Made by a program: the position numbers and the translations under genes
Notes under the pieces: model-generated
Database searches by the model: none
What the model saw: the letters and a program-made list of their open reading frames with translations, nothing else
What the model was told of the DNA's origin: nothing
NCBI GenBank assembly: GCA_964569245.1
Contig: CAZMTK010000002.1
Location: 186,001 to 250,000, forward strand
Reading direction: 5' to 3'
Length of the DNA stretch: 64,000 bases
DNA from: JAAYTY01 sp964569245
GTDB lineage: Bacteria > Fermentibacterota > Fermentibacteria > Fermentibacterales > Fermentibacteraceae
Shown here: piece by piece, positions 42,829 to 51,729 of the stretch
Layout: every line of letters starts with the position of its first letter
Position numbering within the stretch: position 1 is the first letter of the stretch

Positions 42829-43953
42829 TCACCGGGTTCCAGCAGGCTCGATGCAGACGGCCCAGCCGTCGGTATCACCTCGCCCGGTTGCCCCGCTTCC
42901 GACGAGAACAGGCATGCCTGAGGAAGTGCATGTCATGTCCCTGCACACCTCGTCGAAGGCTCCGCCCACGGTCTCCAGCCACAGGCTGTCCATTCCCGCG
43001 CCGAGACCCCACACGAAGAAATCCCTGTCCCCCGCGACCGGATTCTCCGAAGTCCCGGCTGTGCACCAGCCGTCATGCAGGGGTTCGATGCCCTCCGCGC
43101 GAAGGTCGTCTTCGGTTTCGAGCAGGACGGAATCGCGCAGCTGACCCTGTCCTGAGACCTCCAGGATCATCATGGCGCATGTCATCCGCTTGGACCAGCA
43201 AACCGCTGCGGCGCCCCCGTCCGCCGTCGGATGAAGCCCCATGGCGTAGTCGTACGATTCGCCGCCCCAGAAGCCGCTCCAGAGCTCCCGTCCTTCCGAA
43301 TCGAAGGCCGCCAGGAAGGCATCGCCTCCCCGGGCCTGGAACGAGAAGGTCATGCCGCCTGCGATCACTCCTCCGTCGGCTGTCGCGGTCATGCAGAAGG
43401 CCTTGTCCTGAGCCTGACCGCCGACGGTCCTCGACCAGTCTTCGTTGCCGACGGCATCCAGAGCCAGAATCCACAGGTCGCAGCCCCCGGCTCCAGTGCT
43501 CCAGGTATATCCCCCGGCATAGAGACCTCCACCTGGTCTGGAAGCGGCACAGGTTCCGGCATCCTCCAGGTCGCCTCCGAACGTTTTCTGCCAGATACAC
43601 TCGCCATTCGCACCGAGCTTCATGACCCACAGGTCGCTGTCTCCGGGCCCGGCGGCGGTCTCGCCCACTGCGTACGTCGAGCCGTCGGAGGCGGGAACAA
43701 GCGCGCGGATGCAGTCGTCTCCGGGGCCGCCGAAGGTCCTCTCCCACTGCACATCCCCGGTGGAGGGCGATGCGCACAAGAGCCAGCCGTCCGCAGCGAG
43801 ACCCGATTCGTCCGTGGTGCTTCCGGCCATGAGAACGGCTCCGCTCGGCAGCTCCTCCACGCATTCCAGGCAGTCGTCCATTGGTCCGCCGGCCAGACAG
43901 GTCCACGCGGTTCCACACGGGATGGATATCGCCAGAAGAGTCAGGATCTCCAT
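42829..43953 (-). CDS. secreted beta-propeller repeat protein
   Basis: The protein has 374 residues with an N-terminal signal segment (EILTLLAISIPCGTAW). About seven tandem repeats of ~45-50 residues follow, each running GxxxADGxxxW...D...G...W.xTxGGxxxDxxxA (for example WERTFGGPGDDCIRALV, WQKTFGGDLEDAGTCAA, WSRTVGGQAQDKAFCM). This is a delta-60/SBBP-like propeller. No catalytic residues are recognised. It is probably surface exposed and is co-transcribed with the SagB-type oxidoreductase. Confidence 0.75.
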   Translation of the reverse strand: MEILTLLAISIPCGTAWTCLAGGPMDDCLECVEELPSGAVLMAGSTTDESGLAADGWLLCASPSTGDVQWERTFGGPGDDCIRALVPASDGSTYAVGETAAGPGDSDLWVMKLGANGECIWQKTFGGDLEDAGTCAASRPGGGLYAGGYTWSTGAGGCDLWILALDAVGNEDWSRTVGGQAQDKAFCMTATADGGVIAGGMTFSFQARGGDAFLAAFDSEGRELWSGFWGGESYDYAMGLHPTADGGAAAVCWSKRMTCAMMILEVSGQGQLRDSVLLETEDDLRAEGIEPLHDGWCTAGTSENPVAGDRDFFVWGLGAGMDSLWLETVGGAFDEVCRDMTCTSSGMPVLVGSGATGRGDTDGWAVCIEPAGTR

Positions 43954-44082
43954 AAGCGCCTTCCTCGGGAGTTCGACTGCGGTGCTTTACCAGGCGGCTC
44001 CGTCGAGGAATGATTGTCCTGCGGCACGGGTTCCAAGTCAAGCCCCTGCCGTCATTCCGTTCCGACGATGCAGGGAGGACTG

Positions 44083-45321
44083 GTGCAAGGGCGCTTCGAC
44101 GAGCTTCTGGACCGCAGGGGGACGTGCTCCCTGAAGTGGGACGCCATGGGGCAGTTCTTCGGCGGAGTCGAGGACGCTCTTCCGCTATGGGTCGCCGACA
44201 TGGACTTCGCCACGCCTGCTCCGGCTGTCGAGGCCATGCGAAGGAGGCTCGATCACCCGCTCTTCGGATATGCGGCGCGCCCCCCCGCCTTCTTCGATGC
44301 CGTCTCAGGCTGGGTTTCGAGACGCTACGGATGGAGCGTGCCCGGCGAATGGATAGTCGCCGTCCCCGGAGTCGTGCCTGCGGTCGCCTGCGCGGTGCTG
44401 GCCCACACTGCGCCGGGCGACGGCGTTCTCATCCAGCCTCCCGTCTATTTCCCGTTCAGGACCACGATCGAGACTCTGGGACGCCGGGTCGTGGAGAATC
44501 CGCTGAAGTCGAGGGACGGCCGCTATGTGATGGACTACCGCGACCTGGAGGAGAAGGCCGGGTCCGTGAAGCTCGCCATCCTGTGCAGCCCGCACAACCC
44601 TGTGGGAAGGGTCTGGACGAAGAACGAGCTCAGGGGCTTCGGGAGGATTCTCATCAGGCACGGCGCTCTGGTCCTCAGCGACGAGATACACGCCGACATC
44701 GTGTTCCCTCCTGTCAGGTTCGTCAGCTACGGCACCCTCGGAAGGGACTTCCTCGACAGAGCGCTCGTATGCCATGCACCCAGCAAGACCTTCAACATGG
44801 CCGGGATCAAGACCGCCACGACCATCATCCCCTCCCGCAAGCTTCGCATGCGCTACCAGGAGATGCTGCTCGCGCTCGGCCTCCATGGCGCCTCGTCCCT
44901 CGGCATCCCGGCCCTCATAGCGGCATACACGGAGTGCGACGACTGGCTGGAGGAGCTCCTCGACTATCTGAGAGGCAACTACGAACTGCTCTGTCGCTGG
45001 CTCGCGGAGAACGAGCCTCGCATCAAGCCCTGTCCCTTGGAGGGAACCTATCTCGCCTGGCTGGACTGCTCGGAGCTGGGTCTAGACGACGGGTGTCTCA
45101 AGCGCTTTCTGCTGGACGAGGCCAAGCTTGCCCTTGACGAAGGGCCGCTCTTCGGAAGAGGCGGAGAAGGATTCGTGAGAATGAACCTGGCGTGTCCGCG
45201 AGTCCTTCTGGAACAGGCGCTAGACCGGCTCGGAAGGGCGCTCGAGGCCAGAAGGAGCCGGAGTACGGGAGAGGCGGCGGGCGGCTCTGGCGGAAGCATC
45301 CCGTCGCAGGGTTTTCGATGA
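44083..45321 (+). CDS. PatB/MalY-type PLP-dependent C-S lyase or aminotransferase
   Basis: The protein has about 412 residues from the GTG at 44083, four bases after a GGAGG (ATG 44068 alternative). Fold type I motifs are LWVADMDFATP, PGVVPAVACA, ILCSPHNPVGRVW, SDEIHADIVF and the PLP-lysine SKTFNMAGIKTA. These match cystathionine beta-lyase/MalY proteins, which release thiol, pyruvate and ammonia from cystathionine or cysteine conjugates. The last 30 residues are an unconserved tail. It stands alone between two intergenic regions. Confidence 0.9.
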   Translation: MQGRFDELLDRRGTCSLKWDAMGQFFGGVEDALPLWVADMDFATPAPAVEAMRRRLDHPLFGYAARPPAFFDAVSGWVSRRYGWSVPGEWIVAVPGVVPAVACAVLAHTAPGDGVLIQPPVYFPFRTTIETLGRRVVENPLKSRDGRYVMDYRDLEEKAGSVKLAILCSPHNPVGRVWTKNELRGFGRILIRHGALVLSDEIHADIVFPPVRFVSYGTLGRDFLDRALVCHAPSKTFNMAGIKTATTIIPSRKLRMRYQEMLLALGLHGASSLGIPALIAAYTECDDWLEELLDYLRGNYELLCRWLAENEPRIKPCPLEGTYLAWLDCSELGLDDGCLKRFLLDEAKLALDEGPLFGRGGEGFVRMNLACPRVLLEQALDRLGRALEARRSRSTGEAAGGSGGSIPSQGFR

Positions 45322-45871
45322 CGGGCTCCCCGGCCGATTCAGCCGTTCTGTCAAGCCTGTCGGCCCTCTCACCGATTCATCCGGCGATCAGATCAGGGCG
45401 ATCTCGTCCTGCGGCGGCGAGCCGTGCCAGGCGCTGTCCGTTCTGAGTCTCGAGCGGGGATTCGCAGCCCCCGATCAGTTGCACGACGCAGTTCCCTGTC
45501 TCCTCATGCTCGCGAGCCCGTCCGGTATTCGTCGAGGCTGCCGATCCGGCAATCCAGCATCTCGAACCTGCGCCTGATGTCCTCGAGGGCTTCTGTCTGG
45601 TGTCCCATTCCTCTCGATGCGGGAACCCGCCTTCTTCGTTGCAGATCGATACGATGGAGGAGCGGTTCGGTCCAGTTGGCGTTCGCAATCGAACAGGACC
45701 GATTGATGGTCTGCCGCTGCAGCGGATGCGGCGGCGTCGCCTACGAGCAGGACGAATCGCCGGGATGGCGGAGTCGCCGTATTGACGGTCGTTGACGCAA
45801 GGGCCTCCCGGTGCGAGTGTTACGATTGCAACTGGAGAACCGTGAACGAAAGTCACCGGAAGGAGAAAGAC
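45322..45871. other. 550-bp intergenic region with a possible short remnant
   Basis: The region lacks a convincing gene. One short minus-strand frame (45504-45608, 34 residues beginning MGHQTEALEDIRRR) has GC-rich third positions like the local genes and may be a fragment of a lost gene. No clear promoter was found for the downstream peptidase. Confidence 0.3.
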
Positions 45872-47929
45872 ATGAGGTCTTCGGGTATCGCGTTTTCCCT
45901 GGCTGCATCGCTCCTGCTGGCTGCCACAGCAGTCGGCGGCGAGATCGTCTTCGATTACTCTCTCTCCCTGGACGATGTCAGGATCGATCGCTTCGAAGCC
46001 GGCAGCGTCTTGTCCTTCCCCGATGGCGTGGTCTGTTTCGAGGAGGGCATGCCTAATCTGCCCGGGGTGTCCTACTGCTTCGTGATTCCCCAGGGTACGA
46101 CAGTGACGGGCGCCGAGCTCGAAGTCCTCTCAGAGACTGCTCTCGACGGACGGTACGACATCCTTCCCGTCCGGGTCACGGCGATCAGCCAGGCGCCAGG
46201 ACCGTTCTTCCACGACGAGACCATCTATCTCGGAGAAGAAGCATTCCCCTCCTCGCAGGTGATCTCTACCTGCAGCGGCAACCGCACCGGCTTCAGGCTG
46301 GGCAGCGTTCTCTTCACCCCCTTCCGCTACTCGCCGCTCACCGGTGAGCTCTCGGTGATCACATCCGCCCGGGTAACCATGCACTACGAGGATGACGCAT
46401 CGGTCCCCTTGCTGAGGCTCACGCCCGCGCAGGTAGAAGGCGCCATGGACGTTCTGCAGAACATCGTCCGCAATCCAGGCGACCTTCCCTCCTTCGCCCC
46501 CGCCGACGACAACCCCAACACGCTCTGGTCCACCTGGGTCTGCATCAGCACGTCCACGAACCAGTCCACGCTGATGCCGCTCGTGAACCACAGGGCTTCT
46601 CACGGCATGTCGGCGGAGTTCGTGTCTGTGGAGTGGATCACCAGCAACTACACGGGCTACGACACCCAGGAGAAGATTCGCAACTACCTGAAGGAAGCCT
46701 TCAACAACCACGGCCTCCAGTACGCCCTCATAGTCGGCGACTGGGGCAACACACAGCGCATCTCGAAGCTCAACGTGGGCGGCGAGACGCTCAACGAGAC
46801 CACCGATCTCTACTACAGCGATCTCGACGGCACCTGGGATGCCGACGGCGACCACCAGTACGGAGAGAACACCGACGGGCTGGACTACTACTCCGACATT
46901 TCCGTCGGGCGCTTCAGCACCAACACGATCTCGCAGATCCAGTCAATGGTCAACCGCACCGTCGAGTACGAGACCGTTTCCCCGTCTGGGTCATGGCGCA
47001 CCAGCGCACTCCTCGCCGGCGCAGGCCTGTGGCCGGAGTACGGCTACTGGGGCAGCTTCGTGTGCGATTCCATTTCGAAGAGGATCCCCGGCCCCTGGAC
47101 CGAGTACAAGCTGTACGAAAACAGCTCGGGCCATCCCAACAACCAGATCACGATACTCAACCAGGGCGTGAGCTATGCTCCGATGCAGGGCCACGGCTAC
47201 TCGTCGGGCGTGTACTGGTACTACTCGCCCACCAACATGATCACCAACTCCAACTACACCCAGCTCACCAACTGGGGCAAGTTCCCGGTCTTCCACTCGA
47301 TCGCCTGCCTGGCAGGCCAGCTCTCCGTGAACGGCTGCATTGCAGAGCGACTGATGTTCTGCACCACTGGAGGCGCTATCGCTGTCTGCTTCAACTCCAA
47401 CAACGGCATCGGCACGCCCCCGGCAATGGGGCCATCCGAGCATCTCGAGGTCCACTTCGCCAACCAGATGTTCACCTATGCCGTCCCCAGGGTGGGAGAC
47501 ATGCAGGCCGCCGCGAAGGACGCCTTCAAGGCGGCGGGCGGGATGACCTACCAGAACTGGGTGCTGCAGGAGAACAACTGCCTGGGAGATCCTGCCACGC
47601 TCTTCATCATCTATCAGACCGGCATCGAGGATGGCTCCTCCGGGCCGGGCGCGGCCCCGGCCCTCGGCCCGGCATGGCCGAATCCCTCCCACGGCTCCTT
47701 CAGCATGACCTGGAGCACCCCTGCTTCGTCAGGATTCACCGCCGGCCTGTACGATCTCTCGGGCAGGCTTGTGCGCTCTCTCGACGGAACCGCTTCGGCA
47801 GGCTCATCGGGCACGCTTTGCTTCGACGGGCTCGACGGGGCCGGCGCACCGCTCTCCCCGGGCTGCTACTTCGTTAGGCTCGACAGCGAGTCCGGGTCGG
47901 CGGTTTCCAGGGTGGTCGTGCTCGACTGA
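45872..47929 (+). CDS. secreted gingipain-family (C25) cysteine peptidase with C-terminal sorting-like domain
   Basis: The protein has 685 residues from the ATG at 45872 (AAGGAGAAAG ribosome site), with a signal peptide to about 22. A long N-terminal prodomain precedes the C25 catalytic domain with predicted His441 (MQGHGYSSG) and Cys479 (SIACLAGQL), the usual order of the gingipain dyad. The final ~80 residues (AWPNPSHGSF...LYDLSGRLVRSL...GCYFVRL) form a FlgD-like/type IX sorting-like domain. It is probably a surface or secreted endopeptidase. The bidirectional terminator follows 21 bp after the stop. Confidence 0.9.
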   Translation: MRSSGIAFSLAASLLLAATAVGGEIVFDYSLSLDDVRIDRFEAGSVLSFPDGVVCFEEGMPNLPGVSYCFVIPQGTTVTGAELEVLSETALDGRYDILPVRVTAISQAPGPFFHDETIYLGEEAFPSSQVISTCSGNRTGFRLGSVLFTPFRYSPLTGELSVITSARVTMHYEDDASVPLLRLTPAQVEGAMDVLQNIVRNPGDLPSFAPADDNPNTLWSTWVCISTSTNQSTLMPLVNHRASHGMSAEFVSVEWITSNYTGYDTQEKIRNYLKEAFNNHGLQYALIVGDWGNTQRISKLNVGGETLNETTDLYYSDLDGTWDADGDHQYGENTDGLDYYSDISVGRFSTNTISQIQSMVNRTVEYETVSPSGSWRTSALLAGAGLWPEYGYWGSFVCDSISKRIPGPWTEYKLYENSSGHPNNQITILNQGVSYAPMQGHGYSSGVYWYYSPTNMITNSNYTQLTNWGKFPVFHSIACLAGQLSVNGCIAERLMFCTTGGAIAVCFNSNNGIGTPPAMGPSEHLEVHFANQMFTYAVPRVGDMQAAAKDAFKAAGGMTYQNWVLQENNCLGDPATLFIIYQTGIEDGSSGPGAAPALGPAWPNPSHGSFSMTWSTPASSGFTAGLYDLSGRLVRSLDGTASAGSSGTLCFDGLDGAGAPLSPGCYFVRLDSESGSAVSRVVVLD

Positions 47930-47949
47930 CGCGCAGACGGACAGACGAT

Positions 47950-47977
47950 GGCCGGCCGGGGGCGACCCCGGCCGGCC
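47950..47977. terminator. bidirectional hairpin terminator between the C25 and C10 peptidase genes
   Basis: The arms GGCCGGCCGGGG and CCCCGGCCGGCC form a perfect 12-bp stem closed by a GCGA tetraloop. It sits between two convergent genes (stops at 47929 and 48000). The plus side runs into TCTCTCTCC, so it could end both transcripts, though neither side has a long T run. Confidence 0.7.
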
Positions 47978-47999
47978 TCTCTCTCCGAGGGGGATGGCC

Positions 48000-49454
48000 T
48001 TACCTGAGAAGAGTCACGGCGGTCGTTGCCGAGCCAGCCGTGCCGGTCACCCTCACCAGGTAGACACCGGACGGCAGCGTGCCTGGATGCCAGACCACTT
48101 CGTGCACCCCGGCTGTGAAGGCTCCCTCGGCGGGCACGGCTGCGAGCCTGCCGGCGAGGTCGTACACCTCGACTCTCGCTTCGCAAGGCTCCGGCAGGCG
48201 AATCTCGAGTGGAAGGCTGCCCGACGACGGGTTGACCACAGCCTCCACGGAAACGGAGGGATCGGCTCCTGCTGGTCCTTCCTCCACCCCGGTCATGCCC
48301 ACGCCGATGTTCAGCACCACGCCCTCGATGATGTTCATCCCGTATGGCATCCCGGTAAGAGGGAACTGGTACCAGCCGTTGTACGAGCCGCCCCAACCGA
48401 AGTTGATGTGGTAGTAGTCGTCGGTGTTGTATCCGTCCAGCACCACGTTGTGGCCGTAGTTGGGCCCCTCGTCGACGATCGCTAGGTGTGCGCAGTTCGC
48501 CGACATCATGTTCGCCGAAAGCTTCTCGTACAAACTGTCGGACGACTCGTAGAGCAGCTCGCAGTCCCAGAAGCCGAACCTGACGTATGCGTCGTAGGCC
48601 TGGCCCACCCCGAAGGTGCCGGAGACCGAAGCTGTGAACACCTGCTTGCAGGCGAAGCCGCAGGCCGCTACCAGGGCGGCCTTGTCGGAGTTCGAAAGCG
48701 GCGTGCCGTTTGCATAATGGGCTTCGAGAGTGTCCACCAGCAGGTTCAGCTCGGGCCACGACGGGAAGTCGTGCGCGATGTGATCGTCGTCTATCCAGTA
48801 GTATTCATGGTAGTTGTGGTAGTAGTCGTCTGCGTCGGTGAAGAACAGGCTCATGGCGGTCTCGAGGTTGTCCACGATCATGCCCATCGCCACGGCAGGG
48901 CAGCCGGCAACGCTCCGTGCGCCTGCGATGTTGTCCATCGGGCAGTATGCGTTGTAGGGCGAGCCCTGGGTCCAGTTCTCCCACAGCCAGCCGCCGGTGG
49001 GCGTGGTGCCCTCAGGGGGCCACTGGGCGAGCGGCTCGAGAGCCGCAGGTGCGCCGCCGGTGCAGGCCGCCCATAGCTCACGGTTTCGTTCGATCGTCTG
49101 TGCCGGTGTGGATTCCAAGAGTTCCAGCCTCTGCTCGAGGTCCATCCTCGCCAGGTCGACGACGCCGAAGCCTCCCTCCGGGCCTGTCAGACTGCCCTCG
49201 TACGAATAGGCTATCACGGGTGGCAGCGCATCGTCGGCGGTGACTATCACATAGCCGGAGGGATGCAGCTCGAACGCCCTGGCGAGCAGCGTGCCGTCGC
49301 CTGCAGCAACGGGAGTGAAACTGCCGACCGAGTACAATGAGCTCTTGCCGTCTCTATCGAGCCGTGCCTCGACGGCGCTCAGCGAGGCGTCAGGGCCGAT
49401 TCCGGCAGCCAAGCCGAAGGAGGCTGCGGCGAACAGAAGCATGAACTTGATCAT
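48000..49454 (-). CDS. secreted C10 (streptopain-like) cysteine peptidase with sorting-like domain
   Basis: The protein has 484 residues from the ATG at 49454. A signal peptide covers about 1-18. The C10 peptidase unit has a propeptide and the catalytic Cys185 (AGCPAVAM) and His335 (NYGHNVVLDGYN), then NFGWGG. A C-terminal segment from about 400 (VNPSSGSLPLEI...EVYDLAGRLA...GVYLVRVTG) is the FlgD-like sorting-like domain. A promoter with TTGACA and TATCGT lies upstream. It is probably a secreted endopeptidase, and it converges with the C25 gene. Confidence 0.9.
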   Translation of the reverse strand: MIKFMLLFAAASFGLAAGIGPDASLSAVEARLDRDGKSSLYSVGSFTPVAAGDGTLLARAFELHPSGYVIVTADDALPPVIAYSYEGSLTGPEGGFGVVDLARMDLEQRLELLESTPAQTIERNRELWAACTGGAPAALEPLAQWPPEGTTPTGGWLWENWTQGSPYNAYCPMDNIAGARSVAGCPAVAMGMIVDNLETAMSLFFTDADDYYHNYHEYYWIDDDHIAHDFPSWPELNLLVDTLEAHYANGTPLSNSDKAALVAACGFACKQVFTASVSGTFGVGQAYDAYVRFGFWDCELLYESSDSLYEKLSANMMSANCAHLAIVDEGPNYGHNVVLDGYNTDDYYHINFGWGGSYNGWYQFPLTGMPYGMNIIEGVVLNIGVGMTGVEEGPAGADPSVSVEAVVNPSSGSLPLEIRLPEPCEARVEVYDLAGRLAAVPAEGAFTAGVHEVVWHPGTLPSGVYLVRVTGTAGSATTAVTLLR

Positions 49455-49493
49455 GACCACTCCCATCCCCGGTACATGCGGTTTTCCCGTGAG

Positions 49494-49522
49494 ACGATAC
49501 GGGGAGCATCTCCGCCTGTCAA
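49494..49522 (-). promoter_or_regulatory. sigma-70-like promoter for the C10 peptidase gene
   Basis: On the minus strand TTGACA (49522-49517) and TATCGT (49499-49494) are separated by 17 bases, about 40 bases before the start codon. Confidence 0.55.
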
Positions 49523-49654
49523 AACCCCAGTTTCAGGTTGAAGATGCTTGAGAAACCCGCGCAATCCTCCTTCTGCCATCCGGATCCTTGAACCGGTATC
49601 GGCCTGCCGGCCCCCGGGTCAGGGCTGGCCGGTCGGGCGTCCCGAATGAATGCG

Positions 49655-49686
49655 AATGGGCCGCAAGCCGGAACCTGCGGCCCATT
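49655..49686 (-). terminator. hairpin after the lipoprotein gene
   Basis: AATGGGCCGCA and TGCGGCCCATT form an 11-bp perfect stem with a 10-base loop. It lies 17 bases beyond the stop of the lipoprotein gene at 49704. It lacks a T run, so the efficiency is uncertain. Confidence 0.5.
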
Positions 49687-49703
49687 ACAGAGAAGTCCCG
49701 GGC

Positions 49704-50321
49704 TCAGACGCGGTATAGCTTGTTGATCAGCATCTCCGTCAGCTTCACCAGGGTCTCGCTCGTGTCGAGCTCGGGATAGAGAGACGGCATGTACCTGATG
49801 CTGATGCAGACGTCGCCCCTCAGTGCGAGCATGACCGCGAGCGTGTCGGCCATGTCTGTCATCTCTCCGATCACGGCACGGTCCCACATCGGGTTCGCGC
49901 CGTCGGTGTTGGCTATCTCGACGGGGTTGTTGACGAAGCCCAGCACGCGGTCGTAGTTGGCCTGGCCCTCGGTGGTGTACACAAGGAAGTTTATCTTGGA
50001 CGCAGCCAGGCTGCCGTCATAGAAGCTCCCCTGTGGCTTGCCGGCGGCTGCATCGCTCAGTGTCTCGGACCAGGTCTGGTAGCCCGTGCGTCCGATGACG
50101 GCCTCGACGTCGGCTGCCGTCACCGCGTCGAAGATCTCCCATCCGGCGGGCAGGGTGATCGTCTCGCTGAGGGCGGGGGCCGTTTCGGCGGGCGTCTCCT
50201 CTACTGCAGTCCCCGCAGCGGTCTCCGTGTCGGAGGGAGTCTGCTCGGCGGGCCTGCCGCCGCAGCCCTGGAGGGCCCAGGCGAGTGAGATCATCAGCAT
50301 GGCAGCGATCAGACGGTTCAT
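49704..50321 (-). CDS. predicted lipoprotein of unknown function
   Basis: The protein has 205 residues from the ATG at 50321, nine bases after AGGAGG; the 362-residue open frame upstream lacks support. The N-terminus has a lipobox (LQGCGG, Cys20), followed by a low-complexity Glu/Thr/Pro linker and an alpha/beta globular region. No family was recognised, and no catalytic motif is visible. It may be a periplasmic/outer-leaflet protein. Confidence 0.65.
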   Translation of the reverse strand: MNRLIAAMLMISLAWALQGCGGRPAEQTPSDTETAAGTAVEETPAETAPALSETITLPAGWEIFDAVTAADVEAVIGRTGYQTWSETLSDAAAGKPQGSFYDGSLAASKINFLVYTTEGQANYDRVLGFVNNPVEIANTDGANPMWDRAVIGEMTDMADTLAVMLALRGDVCISIRYMPSLYPELDTSETLVKLTEMLINKLYRV

Positions 50322-51238
50322 CGTTGTAATCCTCCTGTTGGAAGGTTCCGGCCCTGTCGCGGGAGGGCCGACAGACTGCGCTTCGCGACTCGGCAAGTAT
50401 ATCAGTATCGCAAGCTCCGGGCCAGCGGGGTGCGGCCAGCCCGTAGAAACATCGGAATTACCTGTATCCTGCGGCGGTTCTTGCTTCAGCCTGCCCGGCA
50501 ATCGGACACGCTTTCGACGGTCATTACGCAGATGGCGGTGAGCGGAAAGAACCAGTTCATCCAGTGGCGCCTTGCATTCCCCAGGGAATGACCGCCCCAT
50601 CCTGCGCATCAAGGATGTCTCGCCGCTCGCATGAGCGGACAGAGACCGTATCCTCTCCGACAGCCTGAATGCTCGGCATTCTCTTGCTGTGCCTTCGGTT
50701 CCTCTTCGCAGGCCTAAGCGCTGCGGGGGAAGCGCTTGCTCGACTTGCAGACACCTCAGAATCGACGCCGGAAGCCGCGGAGGTGTATTCACCTCTGACC
50801 GCCCTTATCCGGGCTGATGACTTCTACAGCAAATCATCGGGAGCATTGAAGATGTCGATCGGACAAGGAACCGATGCTCGGCTCGAAGGTCATGTTCTTG
50901 ACAGCCGGGCTCTATCCTGTCATCAGGGAGTTCCGGAGGAGCTGTGATGTCTGCTGGTTCCATACATTGATGATGTCAACGGCGCTCACCTTCGGCGCGA
51001 TATCCGCGCTCTTCGGCCTTTTGCACGACATCGTCACCAGAGACCGGCATCTCTTCCTTGTGGCTGTCGTCATACCCGGCGATATGGTTCCCACCCTGAC
51101 AGCGGGGGCGGCCTTCATGCCTCGCCACCTGCATCACGAGAAGCGGAGGCATGCCGATGTGAAGGAGGCCGGCTGACTCGACGAAGACTTGCGGCCTGCC
51201 TAGTTTCATGCCTCAAGGCACAGGAATGGAGCCAACTC
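50322..51238. other. 917-bp region with degenerate membrane-like frames
   Basis: Two plus-strand frames (50669-50947 and 50874-51176) contain hydrophobic stretches (LGILLLCLRFLFAGLS; MMSTALTFGAISALFGLL, LFLVAVVIP) but are in different phases and overlap. A frameshifted remnant of a membrane protein is possible, but no family was recognised. An extended -10 element (TGATATACT on the minus strand near 50400) may serve the lipoprotein gene. Confidence 0.3.
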
Positions 51239-51706
51239 ATGGGCATCAGACCGGACAAGCCCGAAGAATGGAGCCTCGAGAGGACGACAGACCTCGTCCT
51301 TGATTTCACCGGCACCCTCTCGAAGGACGGGTTTCTGCTCCCGGGTATCGCCGAAAGACTCGTCCGGCTTTCGGAGCGGCTCAGGATATCCGTTCTCACT
51401 GCGGACACTTTCGGCACGGCTGGAACCCAGTTGAGAGGGCTGCCCGTCGAGCTGCGGATCGTCGCGAAAGGGTCGGAGAAGGCGGATTTCGTCCGTCGGG
51501 TCGGCGGCGAGCGTGTAGTAGCCATCGGCAACGGGCGCAACGATGTGCCAATGATGAGAGCCGCCGGCCTCGGCATCGCGGTGATAGGGCCGGAGGGAGC
51601 CGCTGTAGAGCTTCTTCATGTTGCCGATATGGTGGTTCGAGATGTCCACGATGCTCTTGACCTGCTGGCCAGCCCGCTGCGCATCAAGGCGGCGCTGCGC
51701 GACTGA
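51239..51706 (+). CDS. HAD-superfamily phosphatase, soluble P-type-ATPase-like
   Basis: The protein has 155 residues with a GGAG ribosome site. HAD motif I is DLVLDFTGTLS, where the second Asp position of classical DxD is Phe, as in P-type ATPase-like phosphatases (D-x-T-G-T). Motif II/III follow, with Lys in VAKGSEKADFV and GNGRNDVPMMRAAGLGIAV. The domain is only the phosphorylation and hinge part of a P-type pump, with no membrane helices. It is similar to small archaeal/bacterial proteins of unknown substrate. It precedes enolase by 23 bp. Confidence 0.85.
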   Translation: MGIRPDKPEEWSLERTTDLVLDFTGTLSKDGFLLPGIAERLVRLSERLRISVLTADTFGTAGTQLRGLPVELRIVAKGSEKADFVRRVGGERVVAIGNGRNDVPMMRAAGLGIAVIGPEGAAVELLHVADMVVRDVHDALDLLASPLRIKAALRD

Positions 51707-51729
51707 GCCCGGCTGAAGGGAATGGAACG

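Noticed and set aside
42829..42832. GTG at 42832 as the SagB start
   Set aside because: It overlaps the preceding stop as elsewhere in the window, but the GTG at 42799 has a much better ribosome site; kept only as an alternative.
45377..45856. 159-residue minus frame in the intergenic region before the C25 peptidase
   Set aside because: It has no ribosome site, no recognised domain and low-complexity arginine runs; only the short 45504-45608 stretch has some coding character.
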